Assembly: GCF_014117215.1 (NCBI RefSeq)
Contig: NZ_JACGXS010000007.1
Span: 62,001 to 126,000 of the forward strand
Source of the DNA: Stenotrophomonas tumulicola
GTDB lineage: Bacteria > Pseudomonadota > Gammaproteobacteria > Xanthomonadales > Xanthomonadaceae
Direction: 5' to 3'
Length of the DNA: 64,000 bases
Shown here: in pieces, positions 31,509-41,684 of the stretch
Position numbering within the stretch: position 1 is the stretch's first letter
Layout of the letters: the number at the start of each line of letters is the position of its first letter
Translations under genes and position numbers: made by a program
Notes under the pieces: model-generated
The model's database searches: none
What the model was told of the DNA's origin: nothing
Seen by the model: only the letters and a program-made list of their open reading frames with translations

Positions 31509-34004
31509 ATGAGCAAGCGCGTGCGCCGTACAGGGCGCTGGACCGGCGTGGTCCTGTCGATGGCACTGCTGGCGGTGGCACCGCTGGCCGGGGCGGCCGG
31601 CAAGGCCCCGGCGCAGGCGGCCAAGGGCGTGGAAGGTTACCAGCTGCCGTCCGCCGCATTGCAGGCGGTGGTCGACCAGTCCCGCGCGCCGACCCTGTTC
31701 CTGTCACCACAGCGCGACGTGGCCGCCTTGCTGCAGATGCCGTCGCTGCCGTCCATCGGGGTGGTTGCCCAGCCGGAGCTGAAGCTGGCCGGACGCCGCA
31801 TCAACCCGCGCACGTTCTCCGACAGCCGTTTCAGTTACGGAAACAGGCTGTGGCTGCTGGGTATCGGCGATGGCAAGGAGCGGCAGATCAGCGGCCTGCC
31901 GCCCGCGCTGTCGGTGGCCAGCCTGGCGTGGTCGCCGGACCAGAAGTGGCTGGCGTTCAACCAGGTGGATGCGGCCAGCGGGGCCAATGAGCTATGGCTG
32001 GTGGAGGTGGCGACGGCAAGCGCGCGGCGCCTGCGCAGCGGATTGAACACCGTGCTCGGGGATGGCTACCAGTGGCTGCCTGACAGCCGCGGCCTGCTGG
32101 TGATGGGCCAGCTGACCAACGCGGGCGACCCGCCGTCCCGCGACGTTGCCCCGACCGGGCCGGCGGTCCAGCAGACGACTGAAGGTGCGGGCGTGGTCTC
32201 CATCCGCACCTACCAGGACCTGCTGAAGAACGAAGCCGATGCGCGCCTCTTCGACTACTACGCACGCGCGCAACCGGCGGAGGTGGGACTGGATGGACAG
32301 GAGCGCCCGGTCGGCGTGGCCGGTGTCTATCTTGATTTCTCGTTGTCCCCGGATGGCCGTTACCTGCTCAGCCAGCATGTGCAGCGCCCGTACTCGTATG
32401 TCGTGCCGGTGAGCAGCTTCCCGCGCCGCATCGAAGTACTGGATCGTGCCGGCAAGCTGGTGCACACCGTGGCGGTGCGACCGCTGGTGGAGGGCCTGCC
32501 GACCGGCAACGATGCCGAAGTGACCGGGGTGCGCGATATCAGCTGGCGCGCCGACGTGCCTGCCACCCTGGTGTGGGCCGAAGCACAGGACGGTGGTGAC
32601 CCGAACCGCGAGGCGGCCATCCGCGATGCAGTGATGATGCAGGCGGCACCGTTCGAGACCGCGCCGGTGACATTGGCCCGCTTGGGCAGTCGCTTCTCCA
32701 GCATTACCTGGGGGCGTGGCGACCTCGCCCTGCTCAATGAATCGTGGTGGAAGACGCGCCGCACCAAGACCTGGTTGATCGCACCGGACCAATCGGCCAG
32801 CGAGCCGAAGCTGCTGTTCGACCGTGACGCGCAGGACCGCTACAACGACCCGGGCAAGCCGGGCGTGCTGCGCGACGACAATGGCCGTGCGCTGCTGCAG
32901 ACCAGTGCCGACGGCGGCAGCATCTTCTTCTACGGCGCGGGCGCATCGCCGGAAGGCGACCGTCCGTTCGTGGACCGGTTCGAACTGGCCAGCGGCAAGG
33001 CCACGCGCCTGTTCCATTCGCAGGCCCCGGACTACTCGGTCCCGATCGCATTGCTGGGCCAGGACGCGTCGTCGTTGCTGTTCACCCGCGAAAACCCGGA
33101 GCAGCCGACGAACTATTTCGTGCAGCCGCTGGACGATGCCACCGCCACGCCACGCGCGCTGACCACGTTCGCGCATCCATTGCCGCAGCTGCGTGGTGTC
33201 AGCAAGGAACAGATCCGCTACAAGCGCAAGGACGGCGTGGACCTGACCGCCACCCTGTTGCTGCCACCGGGCTATGACCCCAGGCGCGATGGCCCGCGGC
33301 CGTTGCTGATGTGGGCCTATCCCGGCGAGTACAAGAGCGCGGCCGCAGCCAGCCAGGTCACCGACTCGCCATATCGTTTCAACGCGATCAGCTACTGGGG
33401 ACCGCAGGCCTTCCTGGCCAAGGGCTATGTCGTGCTGGCCAGCCCGACCATGCCGATCATCGGCGAGGGCGATGCCGAGCCGAACGATACCTACATCGAG
33501 CAGCTGGTCGCCAACGCACAGGCGGCGGTGGATGAAGTGGTGCGTCGTGGTGTCACCGACCGCGAGCACATCGCCATCGGCGGGCATTCCTATGGTGCGT
33601 TCATGACGGCCAACCTGCTGGCGCACAGCCGTCTGTTCAAGGCAGGCATCGCACGAAGTGGTGCCTATAACCGTACGCTGACGCCGTTCGGTTTCCAGGC
33701 CGAGGAGCGCAACTACTGGCAGGCGCAGGACACCTACCTGAAGATGTCGCCGTTCAATTACGCGGGCGACATCAAGGATCCGATCCTGTTCATCCATGGT
33801 GTGGACGACAACAATTCCGGCACCTTCCCGATGCAGAGCGAGCGCATGTTCGCGGCGGTGAAGGGACTGGGGGGGACGGCACGGCTGGTGATGCTGCCCA
33901 ACGAGTCGCATGCCTATCGCGCACGCGAATCGATCATGACCATGCTGGCCGAAAGCGAGCGCTGGCTGGAGCAGACCATCGGCCCGGGCGAGCGCATCCG
34001 CTGA
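31509..34004 (+). CDS. Secreted S9 family peptidase (glutamyl endopeptidase-like, S9D)
   Basis: An 831-residue secreted serine peptidase. It has a signal peptide (VVLSMALLAVAPLAGAAG), an N-terminal beta-propeller (about 50-560) and a prolyl-oligopeptidase catalytic domain. The triad is Ser694 in GGHSYGAF, Asp766 in GVDDNNSG and His801 in NESHAY. The RSGAYNRTLTPFGFQ stretch resembles the S9D glutamyl endopeptidase group. The ATG at 31509 has GAAGGG at good spacing; the in-frame ATG at 31503 abuts it. Monocistronic by position. Confidence 0.88.
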   Translation: MSKRVRRTGRWTGVVLSMALLAVAPLAGAAGKAPAQAAKGVEGYQLPSAALQAVVDQSRAPTLFLSPQRDVAALLQMPSLPSIGVVAQPELKLAGRRINPRTFSDSRFSYGNRLWLLGIGDGKERQISGLPPALSVASLAWSPDQKWLAFNQVDAASGANELWLVEVATASARRLRSGLNTVLGDGYQWLPDSRGLLVMGQLTNAGDPPSRDVAPTGPAVQQTTEGAGVVSIRTYQDLLKNEADARLFDYYARAQPAEVGLDGQERPVGVAGVYLDFSLSPDGRYLLSQHVQRPYSYVVPVSSFPRRIEVLDRAGKLVHTVAVRPLVEGLPTGNDAEVTGVRDISWRADVPATLVWAEAQDGGDPNREAAIRDAVMMQAAPFETAPVTLARLGSRFSSITWGRGDLALLNESWWKTRRTKTWLIAPDQSASEPKLLFDRDAQDRYNDPGKPGVLRDDNGRALLQTSADGGSIFFYGAGASPEGDRPFVDRFELASGKATRLFHSQAPDYSVPIALLGQDASSLLFTRENPEQPTNYFVQPLDDATATPRALTTFAHPLPQLRGVSKEQIRYKRKDGVDLTATLLLPPGYDPRRDGPRPLLMWAYPGEYKSAAAASQVTDSPYRFNAISYWGPQAFLAKGYVVLASPTMPIIGEGDAEPNDTYIEQLVANAQAAVDEVVRRGVTDREHIAIGGHSYGAFMTANLLAHSRLFKAGIARSGAYNRTLTPFGFQAEERNYWQAQDTYLKMSPFNYAGDIKDPILFIHGVDDNNSGTFPMQSERMFAAVKGLGGTARLVMLPNESHAYRARESIMTMLAESERWLEQTIGPGERIR

Positions 34005-34083
34005 CGGTGGCGCGCTACCGGATGAAACCTTCGAACTGCGTTAGGCTTGGCTGGGATCCTGGCTTGAGGTTCGTGCGTCGCCG

Positions 34084-36795
34084 ATGAACGAGTTCCGCAG
34101 CAGCATCATGTTCGCTACCCCTGACATTCCCCTCCGCGATGACGTGCGCCGGCTTGGCGCGCTGGTCGGCGACCTGCTGGTGGAGCAGGTTTCCGATGCC
34201 TTTTTCGACGACGTGGAGCAGGTGCGTACCAGCGCCATCGCCCGCCGCGAAAGTGATGCGCCGCTTGCCGAACTGGCCGATGAACTGGCCGGTCGCTCGC
34301 CGGAGCAGGCCGAAGCCATGGTGCGTGCCTTCAGCACCTACTTCCAGGTGGTCAACATCGCCGAGCGCGTGCACCGCATCCGCCGACGCCGCGACTACCA
34401 GCGCGCCGGTACGCAGGCGCCGCAGCCGGATGGGCTGCAGGACGCATTGCAACAGCTGAAGGCACAGGGCGTGACCCTGCAGGAACTGGAAGCCTGGCTG
34501 CCGCGCATCGACATCGAGCCGGTGTTCACCGCGCACCCCACCGAAGCGGTGCGCCGGGCGTTGCTGGAAAAAGAACAGATCATGGTCGCCAGCCTGGTGG
34601 ACGACCTGGATGGCCAGCGTACGCCGGGCGAGGCGGCTGCCGATGCCGCGCGGTTCCGCATGGCGCTCACCGCCTCGTGGCAGACCACCGATTCCTCGCC
34701 GGAGCGGCCAACGGTCGATGACGAGCGCGAACACGTCGGTTTCTATCTGGTGCAGGTGCTGTACCGGGTGATCCCGGTGCTGTACGAGTCGCTGCAGCAG
34801 GCGCTGCACGATACCTATGGCGAAGGCCTGCCGCTGCCACGGCTGCTGCGCTTTGGCACCTGGGTGGGGGGGGACATGGACGGCAATCCGAACGTGGATG
34901 CCGGCACCATCCGCGCCACCCTGGATGCCCAGCGTCGCGCCGTGCTGGCGCAGTACCAGAAGGAACTGCTGCAGCTGGCAAGCCTGCTCAGCCAGTCCAC
35001 CGAACGGATCGGCGTCAGTGATGCCCTGCAGGCCCGGGTGACTTCGTACCGGCAGCGCTTCCCCGAGGTGGTGTCACGGCCACGGCATGCCGACATGCCG
35101 TACCGCCTGCTCAACGACCGCATGCGCGCGCGCCTCCAGGCCACGCTGGATGATGGCGAGGATGCCTACCCGGGGCCGGCCGAACTGATCGAAGACCTGC
35201 AGCTGATCCTCGACAGCCTGCGTGCCAACCGCGGCGAGCATGCCGGGGGATTCGCGGTGCAGCGGTTGCTGTGGCGGGTGAAGACGTTTGGATTCCACCT
35301 GGCGCGGTTGGACGTGCGCCAGGAATCGAGCGTGCATGCGAAGGCGCTGGCGACGGTGCTGGACGGCGAGGCGGCGTGGGAAGCACGCGATGCCGTTGCC
35401 CGCGCCGCACTGCTGGGTCCTTATGCCAGCGGCGGGCAGGCCCTGCCCGCCAGCGATGAAGCCGGGAACCAGCGCCTGGATGCGGTATTCGGCGCGCTGG
35501 CCGATGCGCGCAACCGACATGGCGCGGAGGCGTTGGGCAGCTACATCATCTCCATGGCGCATGACCGCGGCGACGTGCTGGCGGTGCTTGCGCTGGCGCG
35601 ACGCGGTGGTCTGGTCGATGACGAGGACGCCGTGCCACTGGATATCGCGCCGTTGTTCGAGACCGTCGATGACCTCGGCCACGGCACGGCCACCCTGCGT
35701 GACCTGCTGCAGGATCCGGTATACCGGCGTCACCTGCGCGCGCGCGGCGATGTGCAGATGGTGATGCTGGGCTACTCGGACAGCAGCAAGGATGGAGGCA
35801 TCGCCGCTTCGCGATGGGGCCTGCAGCGTGCGCAGGTCGAATTGCTGGAAGTCGCGGCGGAGGCCGGCATTGCACTGACCTTTTTCCATGGCCGCGGCGG
35901 CTCCATCAGCCGCGGTGGCGGCAAGACCACCCACGCCGTGGATGCATCACCACGCGGCAGCATCGGTGGCCGGCTGCGGGTGACCGAGCAGGGCGAGGTG
36001 ATCCACCGCAAGTACGGCATACGCGCACTGGCGCTGCGGTCGCTGGAACAAGCTACCGGGGCGGTGCTGCGTTCCAGCCTGCGGCCGCGTGCGCCCGAAC
36101 CGCGCGAGGAAGCGTGGCGGCCGGTAATGGACGTGGTGGCGCAGGCGAGCAGCCGGGCGTATCGCGCCTTCGTTGACCAACCGCGTTTCATGGACTATTT
36201 CCGCAGCGCCACGCCCATCGATGTGATCGAGCGCATGACACTGGGCTCGCGTCCATCGCGGCGGCTGGGCCAGGACGCGGCGCTGACCAACCTGCGCGCC
36301 ATTCCGTGGGTATTCGCCTGGAGCCAGGCGCGCGCGGTGATCCCCGGCTGGTTCGGCGTGGGCAGCGGCCTGCAGGCCGCCGTCGACGCCGGCCACGAAG
36401 ACGCGCTGCGGCAGATGGCGCGCGACTGGCCGTTCTTCCGCACGTTCCTGGATGACATCGCGATGGTGTTGTCGAAGGGCGACATCACCATCGCCGAACA
36501 GTTCTCGCGCTTGTCCGGCGCGCTGCACGGTGATTTCTTTCCCAAGGTGCAGGACGAGTGGGCGCTGACCGAACGCTGGGTGCTGGCACTGACGGGACAG
36601 GCGTCGCTGCTGGAGCATGACCAGCGGCTGGCGTTGTCGATCCGCCTGCGAAATCCCTATGTGGATCCGATCAGCGTGCTGCAGGTGGACCTGCTGCAGC
36701 GCTGGCGCGACAGTGGTGGCGAGGACGAAGCGCTGCTGCGCGCGCTGGTGGCCTGCGTGAACGGTGTCTCGCAGGGCGTGCAGAACACCGGTTGA
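34084..36795 (+). CDS. ppc: Phosphoenolpyruvate carboxylase
   Basis: Anaplerotic enzyme that makes oxaloacetate from PEP and bicarbonate. The 903-residue length is normal for the bacterial enzyme. Active-site motifs are present: [11 protein letters not shown] with His151, [11 protein letters not shown] and [13 protein letters not shown], plus the allosteric C-terminus ending QNTG. It stands alone, followed by an inverted REP pair. Confidence 0.97.
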   Translation: MNEFRSSIMFATPDIPLRDDVRRLGALVGDLLVEQVSDAFFDDVEQVRTSAIARRESDAPLAELADELAGRSPEQAEAMVRAFSTYFQVVNIAERVHRIRRRRDYQRAGTQAPQPDGLQDALQQLKAQGVTLQELEAWLPRIDIEPVFTAHPTEAVRRALLEKEQIMVASLVDDLDGQRTPGEAAADAARFRMALTASWQTTDSSPERPTVDDEREHVGFYLVQVLYRVIPVLYESLQQALHDTYGEGLPLPRLLRFGTWVGGDMDGNPNVDAGTIRATLDAQRRAVLAQYQKELLQLASLLSQSTERIGVSDALQARVTSYRQRFPEVVSRPRHADMPYRLLNDRMRARLQATLDDGEDAYPGPAELIEDLQLILDSLRANRGEHAGGFAVQRLLWRVKTFGFHLARLDVRQESSVHAKALATVLDGEAAWEARDAVARAALLGPYASGGQALPASDEAGNQRLDAVFGALADARNRHGAEALGSYIISMAHDRGDVLAVLALARRGGLVDDEDAVPLDIAPLFETVDDLGHGTATLRDLLQDPVYRRHLRARGDVQMVMLGYSDSSKDGGIAASRWGLQRAQVELLEVAAEAGIALTFFHGRGGSISRGGGKTTHAVDASPRGSIGGRLRVTEQGEVIHRKYGIRALALRSLEQATGAVLRSSLRPRAPEPREEAWRPVMDVVAQASSRAYRAFVDQPRFMDYFRSATPIDVIERMTLGSRPSRRLGQDAALTNLRAIPWVFAWSQARAVIPGWFGVGSGLQAAVDAGHEDALRQMARDWPFFRTFLDDIAMVLSKGDITIAEQFSRLSGALHGDFFPKVQDEWALTERWVLALTGQASLLEHDQRLALSIRLRNPYVDPISVLQVDLLQRWRDSGGEDEALLRALVACVNGVSQGVQNTG

Positions 36796-36802
36796 CCTGT
36801 AT

Positions 36803-36857
36803 CCGCCGGGCATGGCCTGGCGCCACGGGCTTCGGTAGCGCCGGGCCATGCCCGGCG
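36803..36857. repeat. Inverted REP pair after ppc
   Basis: A reverse copy (CCGCCGGGCATGGCCTGGCG, ending 36822) and a forward copy GTAGCGCCGGGCCATGCC at 36835-36857 face each other between convergent ppc and the thioesterase gene. A mRNA 3'-end role is likely. Confidence 0.8.
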
Positions 36858-36864
36858 GGCGCGT

Positions 36865-37371
36865 TCAACCTTCCGGTGCTGGCGGATTGGATGCCAGCAG
36901 CTCCAGGTGGCGCTGTTCCATTTCCTGCCGCAGTTGCCGGCGCAGCAGCGCGGCAGCCTGCCGGCGCTTTTCATCGGACGTGGTCGGCTGCAGGGCCGGC
37001 ACGGGAGTAGGGCGTCCTTCCTCGTCCACCGCCACCATGGTGAAGAAGCAGCTGTTGGCATGGCGCACGCTGCGCTTGAGGATGTCTTCGGCCACCACTT
37101 TGACTCCGATCTCCATCGACGAGGTACCGGTGTAGTTCACCGAAGCCAGGAAGGTGACCAGTTCGCCCACCGCGATCGGCTGGCGGAACATCACCTGGTC
37201 CACTGACAGCGTTACCACGTAGGAGCCTGCGTAACGGCTGGCGCAGGCATAGGCGACCTGGTCGAGCAGGCGCAGGACCGCTCCGCCGTGGACCTTGCCG
37301 GAGAAATTGGCCATGTCCGGGGACATCAGCACGGTCATGGTCAGCTGGTGGGATTTCAGTTCGGTCGACAT
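36865..37371 (-). CDS. Acyl-CoA thioesterase (hotdog fold, YciA-like)
   Basis: A 168-residue hotdog-fold thioesterase that hydrolyses acyl-CoA. Seen are FSGKVHGGAVLRLLDQVAYA, with the helix and conserved motif of the 4HBT/YciA group, and a C-terminal charged helix. Substrate range cannot be read from the sequence. Flanked on both sides by REP elements. Confidence 0.85.
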   Translation of the reverse strand: MSTELKSHQLTMTVLMSPDMANFSGKVHGGAVLRLLDQVAYACASRYAGSYVVTLSVDQVMFRQPIAVGELVTFLASVNYTGTSSMEIGVKVVAEDILKRSVRHANSCFFTMVAVDEEGRPTPVPALQPTTSDEKRRQAAALLRRQLRQEMEQRHLELLASNPPAPEG

Positions 37372-37394
37372 GGGCCGATTGTATCGGCAACCAG

Positions 37395-37417
37395 GTAGCG
37401 CCGGGCCATGCCCGGCG
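37395..37417 (+). repeat. GTAG REP element
   Basis: GTAGCGCCGGGCCATGCC followed by CGGCG between the thioesterase start and the metK 3' end. A degenerate reverse partner (CCTTCGGCTCTAC) lies at 37442-37454. Confidence 0.8.
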
Positions 37418-37452
37418 GCTTGTCGACGGCTCCTGCCGTTACCTTCGGCTCT

Positions 37453-37485
37453 ACAGAAAGAGAAGGGCCGCTTTCACGGCCCTTC
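37453..37485 (-). terminator. Intrinsic terminator of metK
   Basis: A 9-bp stem GAAGGGCCG/CGGCCCTTC with a six-base loop. On the minus strand it is followed by TCTTTCT, and on the plus strand by a weaker T-rich run. Confidence 0.8.
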
Positions 37486-37492
37486 GTGCTTT

Positions 37493-37506
37493 CTTACTTC
37501 AGCTTC

Positions 37507-37518
<12 letters not shown>
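37493..37518. repeat. 13-bp perfect tandem duplication across the metK stop
   Basis: The unit CTTACTTCAGCTT occurs twice without a gap (37493-37505 and 37506-37518). In gene direction the last codons and TAA of metK are repeated directly after the real stop. It looks like a replication-slippage duplication; harmless to the protein. Confidence 0.85.
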
Positions 37519-38718
<1,200 letters not shown>

Positions 38719-38723
38719 CAGGC

Positions 38724-38746
38724 GTTATATCCCTTGATTCGGATGG
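38724..38746 (-). promoter_or_regulatory. metK promoter with motif shared with metF
   Basis: In gene direction CCATCCGAATCAAGGGATATA, with TATAAC at 38729-38724 as the -10 box and ATG 38718 only five bases further. The match to the metF site is 16 of 21, in the same register with the -10 box. A repressor bound here would block RNA polymerase. Confidence 0.45.
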
Positions 38747-39053
38747 AAAGATGGCCGCGAATGATACACGGCAAGTCGCGCCATTGCATTGTGGACCAGC
38801 GGATGTTGCCCGTGGTTAAGCCGGCGTGCCTGCCCCCGGGGGCCGCCATGGCGTGATTGCTCCCCAGCCTCGACGCCCAGTGTTCCACCCATGTGACAAC
38901 CAGCCGGGCTGCCCGGCGACCTTCATGGCGCGGGTTGGGGTCGGGCCTGGGGCCAACGGCGGGCCGTCATCGATCTGCCGCGAAACCGCAACGTGGCTGC
39001 CGCGTGGCGGGCGCAGCCTGTCGGCCAATCAGGCCGCCAGCAGTGAGCACGCC
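38747..39053. other. Intergenic region, no gene recognised
   Basis: About 300 bases between metK and the acyltransferase fusion. It is GC-rich, with an open frame continuous with the downstream gene, but no start with a good ribosome site and no family similarity in that extension. No clear terminator or REP was found. Confidence 0.4.
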
Positions 39054-40763
39054 ATGCAGGAACTCGAGCAGCGCTTGCAGCAACGCTACCCCGATTGGTT
39101 CCACGGCCGTCGCGGCCAACTGGCCCGGCCCCTGCTGCGCAGCGTCGGGCGCTGGTCGCGGCTGGACCGGATCGAGGAGTTCCTGCGTCGCAATGCCAAT
39201 GTGCGCGGCTTCGACTTCGTCGCGGCCGGGCTGGATTTCATCGAGGGTCGCTACCACGTGGACCCCGGCGCGCTGGCGCGGATCCCGGCTACCGGCCGCC
39301 TGTTGATCGTGGCCAACCATCCTTCGGGCGCGCTGGATGCCTTGGCGCTGCTGGATGCGGTCGGCCGCGTCCGCCGTGACGTGCGGATCGTGGCCAACGA
39401 TCTGCTGGGCGCGATCGGGCCGCTGCAGGACCTGCTGCTGCCGGTACGCATCCTCGGTGGCAAGGTCCAGCGCACCAGCCTGCAGGCGGTGGAGCAGGCG
39501 CTGGCGGCCGAGCAGTGCGTGATCGTGTTTCCAGCCGGCGAGGTCTCGCGGTTGTCGCTGCTCGGCATCCGTGATGGCCGCTGGCAACGGGGTTTTGTCC
39601 GCTTTGCCCGCGCTGCTGCAGCACCGGTGCTGCCGGTCCGGGTGGAGGCGCGCAACTCCGCGCTGTTCTACGGCGCCTCGACCCTGTTCAAGCCGGCCGG
39701 CACCGCGCTGCTGGCACGGGAGATGTTCGCGCGTCGTGGCCGGCCACTGCGGCTTCGCATCGGTGAACCGATGCAACTGGGGCAGGGTGATCCGGCGGCG
39801 CAGCTGCTGGCGGTACGGCGGGCGCTGTATGCCCTGGGTCGCAATGAACCTGCAGCCGACGCGCGCCATGCCGGCCCTGAACCGTTGGCCGCACCGGCGC
39901 CGCCGGCGCAGGTGGCCGCCGACATCGCCGCCGCCACCGTGCTGGGGCAGACTGCAGACGGCAAGCAGATACTGCTGGCCAGCTGCCAGGCCGACTCCGC
40001 ACTACTGCGGGAACTGGGGCGGTTGCGCGAACTGACTTTCCGGCAGGTCGGCGAGGGCACGGGCCGCAGCCGCGACCTGGACGACTTCGACCTGCAGTAC
40101 CAGCACATCGTGATCTGGGATGGCGCAGCACAGCGCATCGCCGGTGCCTACCGGATCATGCGCGGTGCCCAGGCACTGGCCCGCCGGGGCCTGGCCGGGC
40201 TCTACAGCGCCTCGCTGTTCCGTTATTCGGACGATGCGATCACCCGCATCGCCGAAGGCCTGGAACTGGGCCGCAGCTTCGTGGTGCCGGACTACTGGGG
40301 CAGCCGCAGCTTGGACTACCTGTGGCAGGGCATCGGCGCCTACCTGCAATGCCAGCCGGGCATCCGTTACCTGTTCGGCGCGGTATCGATCAGCGCGGCG
40401 CTGCCGCGTGATGCGCGCGAACAACTGGTGGCGTATTACCAGCGCTACTACGGCGCCGCTGCGGGGCTGGTGGAATCGAACCGGCCGTTCCAGTACTTCG
40501 CCGCACCGCCAAGCTTCGGCGAACTCGACGCCAGTGCCGCCTTCGACGTGCTCAAGGCCAACCTGGCCGCGCTCGGCACCGGCGTGCCCACGCTCTACCG
40601 CCAGTACACCGATCTGTGCGAGCCCGGCGGCGCGCGCTTCCTGGCGTTCGGCGTCGATCCGGACTTCAGCGACTCGATCGATGGACTGATCGAGGTGGAC
40701 CTGTGCGCGATCAGGCCGCACAAGCGCAAACGCTACCTGCGCGACGCGGGGATCCCGGCATGA
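39054..40763 (+). CDS. Bifunctional acyltransferase, OlsF-like (lysophospholipid acyltransferase + GNAT/OlsB)
   Basis: A 569-residue fusion. The N-terminal half is a PlsC-type acyltransferase with HX4D motif NHPSGALD (His89, Asp94) and FPAGEVSRL. The C-terminal half (about 310-569) resembles OlsB-type N-acyltransferases (AYRIMRGAQAL, ELGRSFVVPDYWG). This order is that of OlsF proteins, which make ornithine or related aminolipids from acyl-ACP; the amino acid used here is unknown. The start at 39054 gives the usual length; an extension to 38826 is open. The stop overlaps the next gene. Confidence 0.75.
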   Translation: MQELEQRLQQRYPDWFHGRRGQLARPLLRSVGRWSRLDRIEEFLRRNANVRGFDFVAAGLDFIEGRYHVDPGALARIPATGRLLIVANHPSGALDALALLDAVGRVRRDVRIVANDLLGAIGPLQDLLLPVRILGGKVQRTSLQAVEQALAAEQCVIVFPAGEVSRLSLLGIRDGRWQRGFVRFARAAAAPVLPVRVEARNSALFYGASTLFKPAGTALLAREMFARRGRPLRLRIGEPMQLGQGDPAAQLLAVRRALYALGRNEPAADARHAGPEPLAAPAPPAQVAADIAAATVLGQTADGKQILLASCQADSALLRELGRLRELTFRQVGEGTGRSRDLDDFDLQYQHIVIWDGAAQRIAGAYRIMRGAQALARRGLAGLYSASLFRYSDDAITRIAEGLELGRSFVVPDYWGSRSLDYLWQGIGAYLQCQPGIRYLFGAVSISAALPRDAREQLVAYYQRYYGAAAGLVESNRPFQYFAAPPSFGELDASAAFDVLKANLAALGTGVPTLYRQYTDLCEPGGARFLAFGVDPDFSDSIDGLIEVDLCAIRPHKRKRYLRDAGIPA

Positions 40764-41560
40764 GCGGGCTGGTGAACCTGTCGCCGCGCCGGCGCGCCGT
40801 GTTTGTCTCCGACGTGCACCTGGGCTCGCGCCACTGCCATGCCGCCGAGCTGGCGGCTTTCCTCTCCCAACTGCGCTGCGAGCGGCTGTACCTTGTCGGC
40901 GACATCATCGACCTGTGGTGGATGGCACACCGCCGGGCTACCTGGCGACAGTCGCACAGCGAGGTCATCCAGGCGCTGCATGCCCTGCGCCGCGCCGGTA
41001 CGGCGATCATCTACATCCCCGGCAACCACGATGCCTCGCTGCGGCAGGCCTGCGGGCTGATGCTGCCGGCGATGCGGGTGCGCCGGCGTGCGATCCACGT
41101 AACCGCCGACGGGCGCCGGCTGCTGGTCGCCCACGGTGATGACTACGACGGCATCACCCACTTCGGTGGCCTGCAGGAGAAGTTCGGTGACTGGCTGTAC
41201 TACCGCATTCTCACCGGCAACCACCTGCTCAATGCGGCGCGCCGACGGCTCGGCATGCGCTACTGGTCGTTGTCGGAATTCCTGAAGAAGCGCAGCGGCG
41301 CGGCGGAACGATACATCGAGCGGTTCGTCCAGGCGGGACTGGACGACGTGCGTCGGCGTGGGCTGGACGGCATTGTCTGCGGGCACATCCACCGTGCGGC
41401 GCTGGTCGAGCGCGATGGCCTAGTCTACGCCAACGACGGCGACTGGGTGGAAAGCCTGACGGCGCTGGCCGAGGACCACGACGGCAGCCTGCGGCTGCTG
41501 GACCACAACGGCCAGACGCTGGTGGAGCTGCCGGGGGCACGGATGTCGCAGGCCGCGTAG
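40760..41560 (+). CDS. Calcineurin-like phosphoesterase (UDP-diacylglucosamine diphosphatase-like)
   Basis: A 266-residue metallophosphoesterase with all metal motifs: SDVHLGS (Asp18, His20), GDIIDLWW, GNHD, HGDDYD and CGHIH. It resembles LpxH-type enzymes that cleave UDP-2,3-diacylglucosamine for lipid A, but this subgroup often lies beside lipid-modifying genes and its substrate is not proven. The ATG at 40760 overlaps the acyltransferase stop (ATGA), so the pair is an operon acting on envelope lipids. Confidence 0.78.
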   Translation: MSGLVNLSPRRRAVFVSDVHLGSRHCHAAELAAFLSQLRCERLYLVGDIIDLWWMAHRRATWRQSHSEVIQALHALRRAGTAIIYIPGNHDASLRQACGLMLPAMRVRRRAIHVTADGRRLLVAHGDDYDGITHFGGLQEKFGDWLYYRILTGNHLLNAARRRLGMRYWSLSEFLKKRSGAAERYIERFVQAGLDDVRRRGLDGIVCGHIHRAALVERDGLVYANDGDWVESLTALAEDHDGSLRLLDHNGQTLVELPGARMSQAA

Positions 41561-41572
41561 CACCCAGCGTTT

Positions 41573-41648
41573 GTAGCGTCGAGCCATGCTCGACTGTCGC
41601 GCGCAGCGCGGGCTGGCCGAAGAGCAGTCGAGCGCGGCTCGACGCTAC
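41573..41648. repeat. REP dimer forming a long inverted repeat
   Basis: GTAGCGTCGAGC (41573-41584) pairs perfectly with GCTCGACGCTAC (41637-41648); each arm is itself a REP hairpin. This is the dimeric head-to-head form of GTAG elements. It lies in the 124-bp gap between the phosphoesterase and the next gene and could act as a transcript end. Confidence 0.85.
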
Positions 41649-41684
41649 AGAGACGGCGTCGACGCAACCCGCTAGCATCAGTCG

